Assembly: GCA_019636555.1 (NCBI GenBank)
Contig: JAHBXH010000001.1
Coordinates: 1,956,928-2,020,927 of the forward strand
DNA: 64,000 nt
Direction: 5' to 3'
From: Phycisphaeraceae bacterium
GTDB taxonomy: Bacteria; Planctomycetota; Phycisphaerae; Phycisphaerales; UBA1924
Of this stretch, positions 25,550 through 34,623 are shown in pieces (the first letter of the stretch is position 1; each line of letters opens with the position of its first letter). The notes beneath the pieces are model-generated. The model was not told the DNA's origin, ran no database searches, and worked only from the letters and a program-made list of their open reading frames with translations. A program made the position numbers and the translations under genes.

Positions 25550-28384
25550 TTACGGGCAGAGCAGGTTGTTGTACGCTCCGGCGAAGATGACGAAATCCGA
25601 ATCGTCGGTCTGGCCGTCGCCGTTGAGGTCGCCCCGCAGATCGGTCAACGCGTCGTACGCCGCGGCGAAGATCACAAAGTCTGTGTCATCGACGAAGCCG
25701 TCCGCGTTGAAATCGCCCGGGCAAGTCGTGAAGTAATTGACGTAATAGTCTTTGACCGATGAGCGACCGGAAAGTTCGAACGACACGAGCGTGACGCGGT
25801 TCACGCCGTTCACGAATGAGACCGCTCGCGAGTAGTCAAACCGATCGCTTTGGGTGCACTGATTGAAGGAATTGGAGCTGGCGATCGGGTCCGCCGCGGC
25901 GGCGAGATTCATGATGATGTGCGTGCGCGTGACGGTCCGGTCGCCGGCCTTCACCAGGTAATTCGCCGATGGATTCGCGTTGATCACCGGCGCGATATTC
26001 GTGATATTGGCGATCGGGGGGAGTCGGTCCACGTAGAAGACCTGGCGGAATTCGCGGAAGAGAGGCGAGTCGTTCGCGCCGCGGTGACGGAACGCAACTA
26101 CCGAGAGATAGTGCACGCCCTCATCGAGCAGCGAGGCGTCGATCGTCTGCGCGTAATTGCCCTGATTGATGAGGTAGCCCTTGTTGTAGAGCGGGTCTTT
26201 CAGCGTCAGGAATTGCTCGTAGCCGGCGCCCGCCGCGCTCGTGTAGTCGAAGTCGACGACGCCGTTGCCGTTGAAGTCCTTGTAGCCCTGATCGATCTTG
26301 AAGAGGGCGTTGTCGTCGGTGTTGTCGTTCGCGCCGGGCTGGCCGACGATGCCGGTGTCGCCGTTGCTCGTCGTCAATTGAATCTGGAATGAGTTTCCGG
26401 TGATGACCGGGATCGGCGTCATGCGGCGGCGATAGGACGGCACGAAATTCGTGTCGGCGGCGATCGTCGAGGTGATGCCGGTGAGGTTGAGTGTGCCGCT
26501 CGGCAACGCGGGCGCATAGACGAGGTAGCCCTTGTTGTGCGTCGTGGTTCCTGTCTTGTTGCGCGGAGTCGTGACCAGCACCCAGCCCGGCGTGCCGTTG
26601 AAATCCGCCGTGGTCAGCACTTCGGGAATGATGTTGGTCGGATCGACCGTCGCATCCGCGGCATTGCCGGTGAGTTCGATCAGGCGCGTGCCGGTCGGAA
26701 AACTCGTCTTGACGAATCGCACGTCGGTGCCCGCGTCGTATCGGTCGTTGGTCGCGACGAGGCAACTCGCGGTGTAGCTGCCGAAGCCGAGAAACTTGCG
26801 GCGCTCGAAGATGAGCACATCGGCGTTCGACTGGTTCTGCGGATCGGTCGAGTTGATCAGGTTGATGTCGTTGCGTGCGACCCAGTTGTGAATTTGCACG
26901 AGTTTGGTGAGCGTGCCGTCGGGCGTATTTACAGCGGGATCGGTGTTGAAGCCGAGCGCTGTCGGCATTCCCTGGCGCGGCCAGAACCCTCCGGAGCGCG
27001 CGATGCCGCGGGCGTTGTGGTAGACGTTCGGAACTCCGGGGCGCGTGAGCAGATACGCGTGGGCGTACATTCCCTGCGCCGTTGCCGAGGGATAGGGCGG
27101 GGCGGAACCGCCGTCGCCCCCGTCGCCATTGTCATGGCTCCAGATGTGATTGACGCCGAGAGTTCCGTCGTTGTTGCCGTCCTGGTTGTCGAGGTGTGCG
27201 TTGATCACGTTCTGCCACGAGCCGTTGCCCGAAGCGTTGACCAGATCGCGCAGTTGGCCCGCGCCGTTCAGATCGAGGCAGTCGCGGTTGCCCCATGAAT
27301 CGCCGCTTCGATTGTTGTTGTTGGGCTTGCGAATGTAGTTGTCGTAGCAGAACTGGTTGCTCTCGACCGACTCGCCGAACGAGAACGGAATCACTTTTCG
27401 CCCGTCGGGTGTGGTGCGACGGTTGTACACGATCGAATCGAAGTACTGATCCCAGAACCAGCTCGGCACGTGCTTGATCGCGTCGAGTCGGAAGCCGTCA
27501 ACCTTGTGGACGTCCATGATCCACTGCGTCCAGCGCATGAGAAGCCCGGTTCCGTTGTCGGCGACCGCGGTTCCGTTGAGACCGTCATAGGGATAGAACG
27601 TGAAGTTGAGCGTGCCGCTGTAACGGAAGGTTCCGGGGTTTGAAACGGCGGTGCCGGCCAGCGAGCGATTCGAATAAAACTGAGCGTTCTTCGGGTCGGG
27701 CTTGTTGTAAAGAGTACCCGCGGGGATGTTCTGCGGATCTCCCGCGGCGACCGGATGGCGGATGAAGACGTTGTTGCTTTCCTGAGCGATGTCGATCAGT
27801 GAAACCAAGTCGCCGTTGTACAGGTTGTAGTTTGAGCCGCCGGGATTCTCTGACTGCAGATATCCGGAACCGTTGCCGTTGTGGAAGTCTCCCCAGTTGT
27901 CGGTGGGGAGTTTGCTCGGATTTCCGGGCGCGGAATTCATCCAGAAACCGGGCCAGCCTCCGTTCGCCTGAAAGCCCGAGGATGTATCGCGAGCGCCGTT
28001 GTGATTGTAAATCGCGTCGATGTAGACCTGTCCGTCGGCGCGCTGAAGTTCGCCGCGTGCCGCGTCGAAGAAGTCGGCGGTTCCGTATGCGGTGGGGGCC
28101 GAAGGGCTGCCCAGATCAAATCGATCAAAGGGGTTGTAGCCGGCCGAGCCAACATCAAGGCAACGGGAGATGGGCGGAAGCCAGACGGCGCCATAGCCCG
28201 CCATGAACCAGTCCGGCACCTTCTTTTCCATGTCCGTCCATTTGCACTCGAACCATTGCAAAATGACCGCATTGTCGCCGGGCACGACGTTTCCGGCGGC
28301 GGCTGTGAGACACAACGCGGCACCGGCGGCATTTGCGAGCAGAACTCCGAGAAAGTAAGAACGGCGGTTCGGGCTGATGGACAT
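25550..28384 (-). CDS. Secreted GH13 alpha-amylase with dockerin-like C-terminus
   Basis: The protein has 944 residues with a signal sequence (SYFLGVLLANAAGAALCLTAAAG). The GH13 barrel spans about residues 35-560. ILQWFECKWTDMEKKV starts the barrel and YIDAIYNHNG is conserved region I. GFRLDAIKH carries the nucleophile Asp301, FSFGESV the acid/base Glu338, and IWSHDNGD the third Asp418. The enzyme should cut alpha-1,4 glucans outside the cytoplasm. A long beta-rich C-terminal part is followed by two dockerin-like repeats (DFNADGFVDDTDFVIFAAAY and DLNGDGQTDDSDFVIFAGAY) and ends in LLCP. ATG 28384 has AGAGAGGA about 13 bases upstream. It is divergent from the GH31 gene across a LacI-like operator. 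Confidence 0.92.
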   Translation of the reverse strand: MSISPNRRSYFLGVLLANAAGAALCLTAAAGNVVPGDNAVILQWFECKWTDMEKKVPDWFMAGYGAVWLPPISRCLDVGSAGYNPFDRFDLGSPSAPTAYGTADFFDAARGELQRADGQVYIDAIYNHNGARDTSSGFQANGGWPGFWMNSAPGNPSKLPTDNWGDFHNGNGSGYLQSENPGGSNYNLYNGDLVSLIDIAQESNNVFIRHPVAAGDPQNIPAGTLYNKPDPKNAQFYSNRSLAGTAVSNPGTFRYSGTLNFTFYPYDGLNGTAVADNGTGLLMRWTQWIMDVHKVDGFRLDAIKHVPSWFWDQYFDSIVYNRRTTPDGRKVIPFSFGESVESNQFCYDNYIRKPNNNNRSGDSWGNRDCLDLNGAGQLRDLVNASGNGSWQNVINAHLDNQDGNNDGTLGVNHIWSHDNGDGGDGGSAPPYPSATAQGMYAHAYLLTRPGVPNVYHNARGIARSGGFWPRQGMPTALGFNTDPAVNTPDGTLTKLVQIHNWVARNDINLINSTDPQNQSNADVLIFERRKFLGFGSYTASCLVATNDRYDAGTDVRFVKTSFPTGTRLIELTGNAADATVDPTNIIPEVLTTADFNGTPGWVLVTTPRNKTGTTTHNKGYLVYAPALPSGTLNLTGITSTIAADTNFVPSYRRRMTPIPVITGNSFQIQLTTSNGDTGIVGQPGANDNTDDNALFKIDQGYKDFNGNGVVDFDYTSAAGAGYEQFLTLKDPLYNKGYLINQGNYAQTIDASLLDEGVHYLSVVAFRHRGANDSPLFREFRQVFYVDRLPPIANITNIAPVINANPSANYLVKAGDRTVTRTHIIMNLAAAADPIASSNSFNQCTQSDRFDYSRAVSFVNGVNRVTLVSFELSGRSSVKDYYVNYFTTCPGDFNADGFVDDTDFVIFAAAYDALTDLRGDLNGDGQTDDSDFVIFAGAYNNLLCP

Positions 28385-28701
28385 GATCGATCGGGTCCTC
28401 TCTGGACGAGTTCGGAAAAAATCAGGCGGCAGATAACCAACCGGTGACAAGAGAACGCCGTTGACACGGAAGATGTTCGTTCCGATCCGCCCTTGGGATT
28501 GTGAGAATCCCGGGCCGGAATGTAAACGTTTCTCCTCCGAGTACAAGATACCGGCAGAGAACGCGGCGGGCAACGGACAAATGCAGCGTCCGGCGAGAAT
28601 CTGGGGGTGTTCTCGGGCTGCAGGGCTTGAGGCGGGTCGGGATTGGCGTCATACTCCCCGCCTCGCCAGCGGCGCGAATGCAAACACAGGGAGTCTTACC
28701 G
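28385..28701. other. Divergent promoter region of the GH13 and GH31 genes
   Basis: 317 bases without a gene. It contains the best LacI-like operator of the window at 28521-28533 and a TTGACA hexamer near 28460. No convincing -10 is seen. Confidence 0.5.
28521..28533. promoter_or_regulatory. LacI-family-like operator candidate (best match)
   Basis: TGTAAACGTTTCT has the perfect core AAACGTTT and closely matches the general LacI/CcpA-type operator TGnAAnCGnTTnCA. It lies between the divergent amylase and alpha-glucosidase genes, so one bound repressor could control both. Confidence 0.55.
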
Positions 28702-30930
28702 ATGCGGAAAGCAGGAAGCGTGAAGGGTCGGCTTGTTCGAGTACTCGGCGCTGCGCTGATTCTTTCGGCAGGCGCGGCGGCTTCGGCAGCGGAGCTGGCC
28801 GCGGTAATCGCCGGCCCGATCGGTAAGGGGGTGTATTGCTACTTCGCCGATGCGGAGGCTCAGAAGAACGCGCTGCCGTCGCTCGCGATGGAGAAAGCCC
28901 GACCCGCGATCGGCGCGGCGAGCGGATCGATGCCCGAGGCTCCGCGCTTTGAAACGCAAGGCGAGAAGACCATTATTCGCATCGCGGTTGCGCCCAACAC
29001 GTCGCTGTATGGAACGGGATCGGTCGCAGGTCCGGTTCTGCGCAACGGGCGGACCGTGACTCTCTGGAACACCGACGCGTACGGCTACGACGATACCAAT
29101 CCGAGTTTGTATCAATCGCATCCGTGGATTCTCGCGGTTGCGCCCGACGGAAAAAGCAAGGGCATTTTGATCGACTGCTCGTATCGCATGACGATCGCGA
29201 TGCCGAGCCTTGGCGGCGGCGACATTGTCGTGACCGTCGATGGTGGACCGAAACCGCCGGTCATCATGATCGAGCGCGATACGCCGCAGGACGTGGTGAA
29301 AGCGCTCGCGGAATTGACGGGAACGATTACACTGCCGCCGAAGTGGGCGCTCGGGTATCACCAGTGCCGCTATTCGTACAACCCGGACACGAAGGTGAAG
29401 GAGATTGCGGACGGGTTCCGGTCGCGGAAGATTCCGCTCGATGTCATCTGGATGGACATCGACTACATGGACAAGTTTCGGATCTTCACGTTCGACAAGA
29501 GCCAGTTCCCCGATCCGAAGGGATTGAACACCTACTTGCACGGCAAGGGCGTTCACAACGTGTGGATGATCGATCCGGGCGTGGCGGCGGACAAGAGCAA
29601 GTTCGGACCCGAGGGGTATTTCGTTTTCGAGCAGGCGATGGCGGGCAATCACCCGGTGCAGCGCGCCGACGGAAGCACGTTCTTCGGCGAGGTGTGGCCC
29701 GGCAAGTGTGTGTTCCCGGATTACACGCGGAAAGAAACGCGTGAATGGTGGGGCGGCCTGTACAAAGACTTCATGGCGAACGGGATCGACGGGATCTGGA
29801 ACGACATGAACGAGCCGGCGGTGTTCAACGTTCCGAGCAAGACGATGCCGGAAGACAACCTGCACCGCGCGGACGCGGATCTCGGCGGGAACGGGCCGCA
29901 TCTCCGGTATCACAACGTGTACGGAATGTTCATGGTAAAGGCGAGCCGCGAAGGGATTATGAAGGCGAACCCGGACAAGCGGCCGTTCGTGCTGAGCCGC
30001 GCGAATTTCCTGGGTGGACACAGGTACGCGGCGACGTGGACTGGCGACAACAGCGCGAACTGGTATCACCTTGAAAACTCGGTGCCGATGGCGCTCAACA
30101 TGGGCATGAGCGGTCAACCGTTCGCGGGGCCGGATATCGGCGGATTTGCGGGTAACGGACCGAAGGGAGGCGAAGGAAAGCTCTTTGCGCGCTGGATGGG
30201 ATTCGGCGCGATGATGCCGTTTGCGCGCGGGCACACGGGCAAGGGGAACATCGACAAGGAGCCGTGGTCGTTCGGGCCGGAAGTTGAGAGCACGTGCCGC
30301 GACGCGATCAATCGGCGGATGAGGTTCATGCCTTACCTGTACACGCTGTTCCAGGAGGCGAGTGTCGACGGGTTGCCGGTGATTCGGCCGGCGTATTGGG
30401 CGGATTTGTCGAACCCGGCGCTGCGGAGCGAAGATGACGCGTTCCTGCTCGGGAGCGACCTGTTGATCGTGCCGGACATGGTGCCGGATCGCTCGCGCGT
30501 GAGCGCGATGCCGCGGGGGAATTGGGCGAAGTTTGACTTCACGAAGAGCGATTCGCCCGAGAAGGCGGACCCGGATTTGCCGAAGTTGTACGTGCGTCCG
30601 GGCGCGATCGTGCCGACGGGGCAGGTGATGCAGTTTGTGGATGAGAAGCCGGTCGAGGCGACGCTGATCGTCAATCTTGATGAGAACGGCAAGGCGATCG
30701 GCACGATGTACGAGGACGCCGGCGATGGATGGGGATACAAGAAGGGCGAGTACCTTCGAACAACCTATTCGGCGGAGCGCAAGGGCGATGAAGTGATTGT
30801 CAAGGTCGTAAAGACCGAGGGCGAGATGAAGCGGCCGGTGCGGAATGTGGCTGTCCGGCTTGTGGGCGGTGCCGGGGAAGCGGCGGGCAAAGGCAAGGAC
30901 GGCGACGAGATCAGGATCAAGACGAAGTAA
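28702..30930 (+). CDS. Secreted GH31 alpha-glucosidase family enzyme
   Basis: The protein has 742 residues. A signal sequence (RVLGAALILSAGAAASA) follows a basic start. The N-terminal beta domain (SLYGTGSVAGPV, VTLWNTDAYGYDD) precedes the barrel. LPPKWALGYHQCRYSY and PLDVIWMDIDYMD are classic GH31. The nucleophile is Asp368 in WNDMNEPAVF and the acid/base is Asp449 in TWTGDNSANW. The family releases alpha-linked glucose from non-reducing ends. Together with the secreted amylase it would turn starch-like glucan into monosaccharide for the importer. ATG 28702 has AGGGAGT 8 bases upstream; ATG 28678 is in frame but less well placed. There is no dockerin-like tail. Confidence 0.92.
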   Translation: MRKAGSVKGRLVRVLGAALILSAGAAASAAELAAVIAGPIGKGVYCYFADAEAQKNALPSLAMEKARPAIGAASGSMPEAPRFETQGEKTIIRIAVAPNTSLYGTGSVAGPVLRNGRTVTLWNTDAYGYDDTNPSLYQSHPWILAVAPDGKSKGILIDCSYRMTIAMPSLGGGDIVVTVDGGPKPPVIMIERDTPQDVVKALAELTGTITLPPKWALGYHQCRYSYNPDTKVKEIADGFRSRKIPLDVIWMDIDYMDKFRIFTFDKSQFPDPKGLNTYLHGKGVHNVWMIDPGVAADKSKFGPEGYFVFEQAMAGNHPVQRADGSTFFGEVWPGKCVFPDYTRKETREWWGGLYKDFMANGIDGIWNDMNEPAVFNVPSKTMPEDNLHRADADLGGNGPHLRYHNVYGMFMVKASREGIMKANPDKRPFVLSRANFLGGHRYAATWTGDNSANWYHLENSVPMALNMGMSGQPFAGPDIGGFAGNGPKGGEGKLFARWMGFGAMMPFARGHTGKGNIDKEPWSFGPEVESTCRDAINRRMRFMPYLYTLFQEASVDGLPVIRPAYWADLSNPALRSEDDAFLLGSDLLIVPDMVPDRSRVSAMPRGNWAKFDFTKSDSPEKADPDLPKLYVRPGAIVPTGQVMQFVDEKPVEATLIVNLDENGKAIGTMYEDAGDGWGYKKGEYLRTTYSAERKGDEVIVKVVKTEGEMKRPVRNVAVRLVGGAGEAAGKGKDGDEIRIKTK

Positions 30931-30970
30931 AGAAAGTCGGGAAAACTCGGCGTGTTTCGGTCTGATATGA

Positions 30971-30992
30971 TATGCAACCAGGAGGTTGCATA
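30971..30992. promoter_or_regulatory. Perfect 9-bp inverted repeat over the Shine-Dalgarno of the SRPBCC-arsR operon
   Basis: Arms TATGCAACC (30971-30979) and GGTTGCATA (30984-30992) flank AGGA. The Shine-Dalgarno GGAGG (30981-30985) sits in the loop and right arm, and the last base of the right arm is the A of the start codon. It can act as an ArsR dimer operator in DNA, or as an RNA hairpin that hides the ribosome site. Confidence 0.6.
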
Positions 30993-31456
30993 TGAGATCG
31001 TCGAGCGACCGGATAGAGAAGCAGATCGAGATAAGGTCCTCGGTTGATAGGATCTGGAAAGCGCTGACGGACCACCGGGAGTTCGGTGCGTGGTTCGGTG
31101 TCGCGCTCGAGGGGCCGTTTGTCGCGGGCAAAAAGACGCACGGACGCATCACCTATCCAGGCTATGAGCACCTGGTGTTCAAAGTCGAAGTAGTCGCGTT
31201 GAAGCCGATGGAGTACTTTGCGTTCCGTTGGCATCCGTACGCGATCAACCCGAAAGTGGATTATTCGGCCGAAACGCCGACGCTTGTCGAGTTTCATCTC
31301 CAGCCAAAGAACGACGGCGTCTTGCTGCGGGTCACCGAATCAGGCTTCGACAAAGTGCCGGCCCACCGACGCGATGAGGCGTTCCGGATGAACTCGGGCG
31401 GCTGGGAGATTCAGGTGAACAACATTCGGGAGTACATCGACAATGAGCGAGCGTGA
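30992..31456 (+). CDS. SRPBCC (AHSA1-like) domain protein
   Basis: The protein has 154 residues. The START/Bet v1-like SRPBCC fold is visible: KQIEIRSSVDRIWKALTDHR, then FGAWFGVALEGPF, KVEVVALKPMEYFAFRWHP, TLVEFHLQPKNDGVLLRVTE and a final helix GWEIQVNNIREYI. These proteins bind hydrophobic ligands; the ligand here is unknown. Pairs of AHSA1-type and ArsR-type genes are common, and the regulator overlaps this gene's end. ATG 30992 follows GGAGG by 6 bases. The perfect inverted repeat at 30971 overlaps the ribosome site. Confidence 0.88.
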   Translation: MRSSSDRIEKQIEIRSSVDRIWKALTDHREFGAWFGVALEGPFVAGKKTHGRITYPGYEHLVFKVEVVALKPMEYFAFRWHPYAINPKVDYSAETPTLVEFHLQPKNDGVLLRVTESGFDKVPAHRRDEAFRMNSGGWEIQVNNIREYIDNERA

Positions 31457-31790
31457 TGTGCTCCGAGACGTGCGCCGAAGGGTGCGTGTCTTTGCGGCGC
31501 TCGGTGACGACACGCGACTCTCGATTCTTTCGCGGCTTCGGGACGGCCGATCGATGTCGATCGCGGCCCTGTCGAAAGGGAGGAGTGTCACCCGTCAGTC
31601 GGTTTCAAAGCATCTGGCAGTCCTTGAGGATGCGGGGCTGGTGCGGAGCGTGAGGCACGGGAGAGAGAATCGATTTGCGCTTGTGCCGCGGGCGATTGAC
31701 GATGCAGCCCGCTCGCTCGAAAGTATTTCGAGGCAGTGGGATTCTGCGCTGCTCCGGCTGAAGGAGAGAACCGAGGCCGAGCAAGCTTGA
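31443..31790 (+). CDS. ArsR-family winged-helix transcriptional regulator
   Basis: The protein has 115 residues. The ArsR fold is clear: FAALGDDTRLSILSRLRDGR, then the recognition helix region VTRQSVSKHLAVLEDAGLV and the wing VRHGRENRFALV. No Cys/His metal site is present, so it is not a metal sensor of the SmtB/ArsR type. It is more like the SdpR group found with SRPBCC proteins. The ATG at 31443 lies inside the end of the SRPBCC gene (14-base overlap), so the two are translationally coupled. Auto-repression through the palindrome at 30971-30992 is inferred. Confidence 0.9.
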   Translation: MSERDVLRDVRRRVRVFAALGDDTRLSILSRLRDGRSMSIAALSKGRSVTRQSVSKHLAVLEDAGLVRSVRHGRENRFALVPRAIDDAARSLESISRQWDSALLRLKERTEAEQA

Positions 31791-31800
31791 GCGATGATCC

Positions 31801-32487
31801 TCAATCGTTTCGTGATTTGTCAGGAATGATCGGCGCGGGCTTGGCGGCGGGGGTTGCCTGCGGATTGGGAATCTGCTTAAGCGCCGTGGCGAGGATGCGA
31901 GCCGCCGAGTCGGTCGCCGAATCACTGGCGGCGGCCTTTGTGGTCGGAATCGACGAGGCGGTTTTCACTGCGGATTGCGCTTTTTCGTTCGCCTGAGCCG
32001 TGGCGTCGGGTGTGCACGGAGCGGTTCCGTTCTTTGCCGGGGCGAGCGCCGCCGAAGCGGACGGATTGATCCGGTTTACGGGCGTGCTGAAGGATCGCCT
32101 CGAAGCCGCGATTTCTTCCTCGGTGTATTCCTCGCCGTGCGAAGCGACAATGGCCGCCAAAGCGCCGGTTTCGATTGTGGTCGAGGTCTTCGCCGTTCCG
32201 ACGCGGCCGTCGGTCGTCGCGCTCGTGCCGGACGTTACGGCGATTCGCGGAGAAGCTGCCGCTTGCTGTTCGAACGCCGGCGCGGCATCGTCGGAAACCG
32301 CGGCGACAGTCGGCTCATCGGAAGCAGTGCCCGCGGGTTTCGACTCCGCCGGTTTGTTGGCGGCTTCGTAACGATCAGCGGCTTCTTTCAGCACGAGCGC
32401 GCCCGCAATCGGGAGCATCGCAGAACAACCCGCGAGCATGGAAACCAGCGCGAGGCCGATGAGCGAAAAAGCGAATCGAGATTTCAT
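31801..32487 (-). CDS. Lipoprotein of unknown function
   Basis: The protein has 228 residues. The signal MKSRFAFSLIGLALVSMLAGC has a good lipobox (LAGC), so Cys21 is lipidated. The mature protein is Ala/Ser/Thr/Pro rich with short segments such as GALAAIVASHGEEYTEEEI that could be the only folded part; the rest looks disordered. It probably sits in the envelope. It is convergent with arsR, with ten bases between the stops. No family is recognised. Confidence 0.75.
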   Translation of the reverse strand: MKSRFAFSLIGLALVSMLAGCSAMLPIAGALVLKEAADRYEAANKPAESKPAGTASDEPTVAAVSDDAAPAFEQQAAASPRIAVTSGTSATTDGRVGTAKTSTTIETGALAAIVASHGEEYTEEEIAASRRSFSTPVNRINPSASAALAPAKNGTAPCTPDATAQANEKAQSAVKTASSIPTTKAAASDSATDSAARILATALKQIPNPQATPAAKPAPIIPDKSRND

Positions 32488-32662
32488 GAGCGCACTCCCG
32501 CGGTCCGCGGGGCGGCCAGGCCGAAGGGCCGCACGAGGCGCCGACGACGAAGGCACTGCCACCACGCGGCATCTTCGACCGAGAACGAAGGTCCGTCTAT
32601 TCCGGCGCCGGGGATTGCACGTCCGCGTGTCCGTTATTTTCGGGCGAACAACCAGAACGCGC

Positions 32663-32695
32663 AAGAAAGAACCCACCTGCTGCGGTGGGTTCTTG
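32663..32695 (-). terminator. Terminator downstream of gap
   Basis: The stem AAGAACCCACC / GGTGGGTTCTT with a six-base loop lies 44 bases past the gap stop. On the minus strand it is followed by a T-rich tail (TTCTTTCTTG). It is near symmetric. Confidence 0.65.
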
Positions 32696-32738
32696 CGAGA
32701 TCAGAATCATTGCGATTCGCCGATGACCGGCGAGCGGC

Positions 32739-33875
<1,137 letters not shown>

Positions 33876-34013
33876 CTAGCAGGCTGTTGAAATTCTGATT
33901 GTGCCTACTGCGCCGACGCATTGCAGACAACTTTCTGGCCCTCAGACCCGGGTCGCGAGGGTAGATGGCGGTTCGAAATTGCGACTGGTTGGAGTTTTTC
34001 AACAGCCTGCTAG
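33876..34013. mobile_element. MITE-like element with 17-bp terminal inverted repeats
   Basis: The ends are CTAGCAGGCTGTTGAAA (33876-33892) and its exact reverse complement (33997-34013), 138 bases outer to outer. GGCTGTTGAAAAA-like ends are typical of several IS families, but no transposase is present, so this is a non-autonomous element or an IS remnant. The flanks GATT and GGAATC hint at slightly longer, imperfect symmetry. It lies between gap and the GrpB-like gene. Confidence 0.7.
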
Positions 34014-34032
34014 GAATCTGGATCGGGCGCTT

Positions 34033-34581
34033 CTAGTTTTTCGGGTGCGGCGTGCGCGAGCGCCTGCCGGCGAGAAGCGTCGCCAGGGGCTCTTTTTTCG
34101 CGATTCGTTCGAGCGCAGCCGCTTTGGCGCGGCGGTAGCGGGCCATGTTTTTTCCGGAGAACCTTCGCTTGATTCGGGCGAAGCTGCGACGGCAAGAGGC
34201 GCTCACGCGGAATTGATCGCGGATGAGATCAAAGTCATCATGCGCCGAGCCGATCGCGACAAGCTGAACACCCAGCGGCGGCGTCGAGCGGTTGTCCTCG
34301 AAAGATGCGAATTCCGAATTCCGCTCGCTCTGAAGATTGCGGCGATAGAGGCGAAGCAACCGGCGTTCTGCCTCGGAGAAGGACGCGGAATCCACGCGAA
34401 CCACGATGTCCAGATCGCTCTTGGTGGGCATCGCCCGAACCGACGTTGCACCGACGTGTTCGATGATCGCGCCGGGCAATCGCCGACGGATCCTGGTCCG
34501 CTCGCGCCGAAAACGCTTTTCCGCGGCGAGCGCCGCGTCACGGGTGCGCATTAATTGAAAAGTTTCACGCTGCAACAACAT
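34033..34581 (-). CDS. GrpB/UPF0157 family nucleotidyltransferase-like protein
   Basis: The protein has 182 residues. The motif EHVGATSVRAMPTKSDLDIV matches the GrpB/Dephospho-CoA-kinase-associated UPF0157 core (HxGSTSVxGLxxKxxIDI), where the DxD-like residues resemble nucleotidyltransferases. It departs from the usual Gly-Leu (RAM), so it is a divergent member. FSGKNMARYRRAKAAALERI at the C-terminus fits the family's Y...K...I tail. The function is not established for the family. ATG 34581 is chosen. It follows the CvpA gene on the same strand with a gap of about 40 bases and may be co-transcribed. Confidence 0.75.
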   Translation of the reverse strand: MLLQRETFQLMRTRDAALAAEKRFRRERTRIRRRLPGAIIEHVGATSVRAMPTKSDLDIVVRVDSASFSEAERRLLRLYRRNLQSERNSEFASFEDNRSTPPLGVQLVAIGSAHDDFDLIRDQFRVSASCRRSFARIKRRFSGKNMARYRRAKAAALERIAKKEPLATLLAGRRSRTPHPKN

Positions 34582-34623
34582 TCCTGAATGCCGATCGCTT
34601 TGGAACGAAATCAATCCGTCGGC

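Noticed and set aside
28696-31152. 818-residue minus-strand open frame opposite the GH31 gene
   Set aside because: It is a GC-rich shadow (Arg/His/Leu), and it covers the GH31 catalytic residues on the other strand.
33876-34013. The inverted repeats as a CRISPR or riboswitch structure
   Set aside because: There are only two arms at the outer ends with unrelated sequence between, which fits a mobile element, not an array or aptamer.
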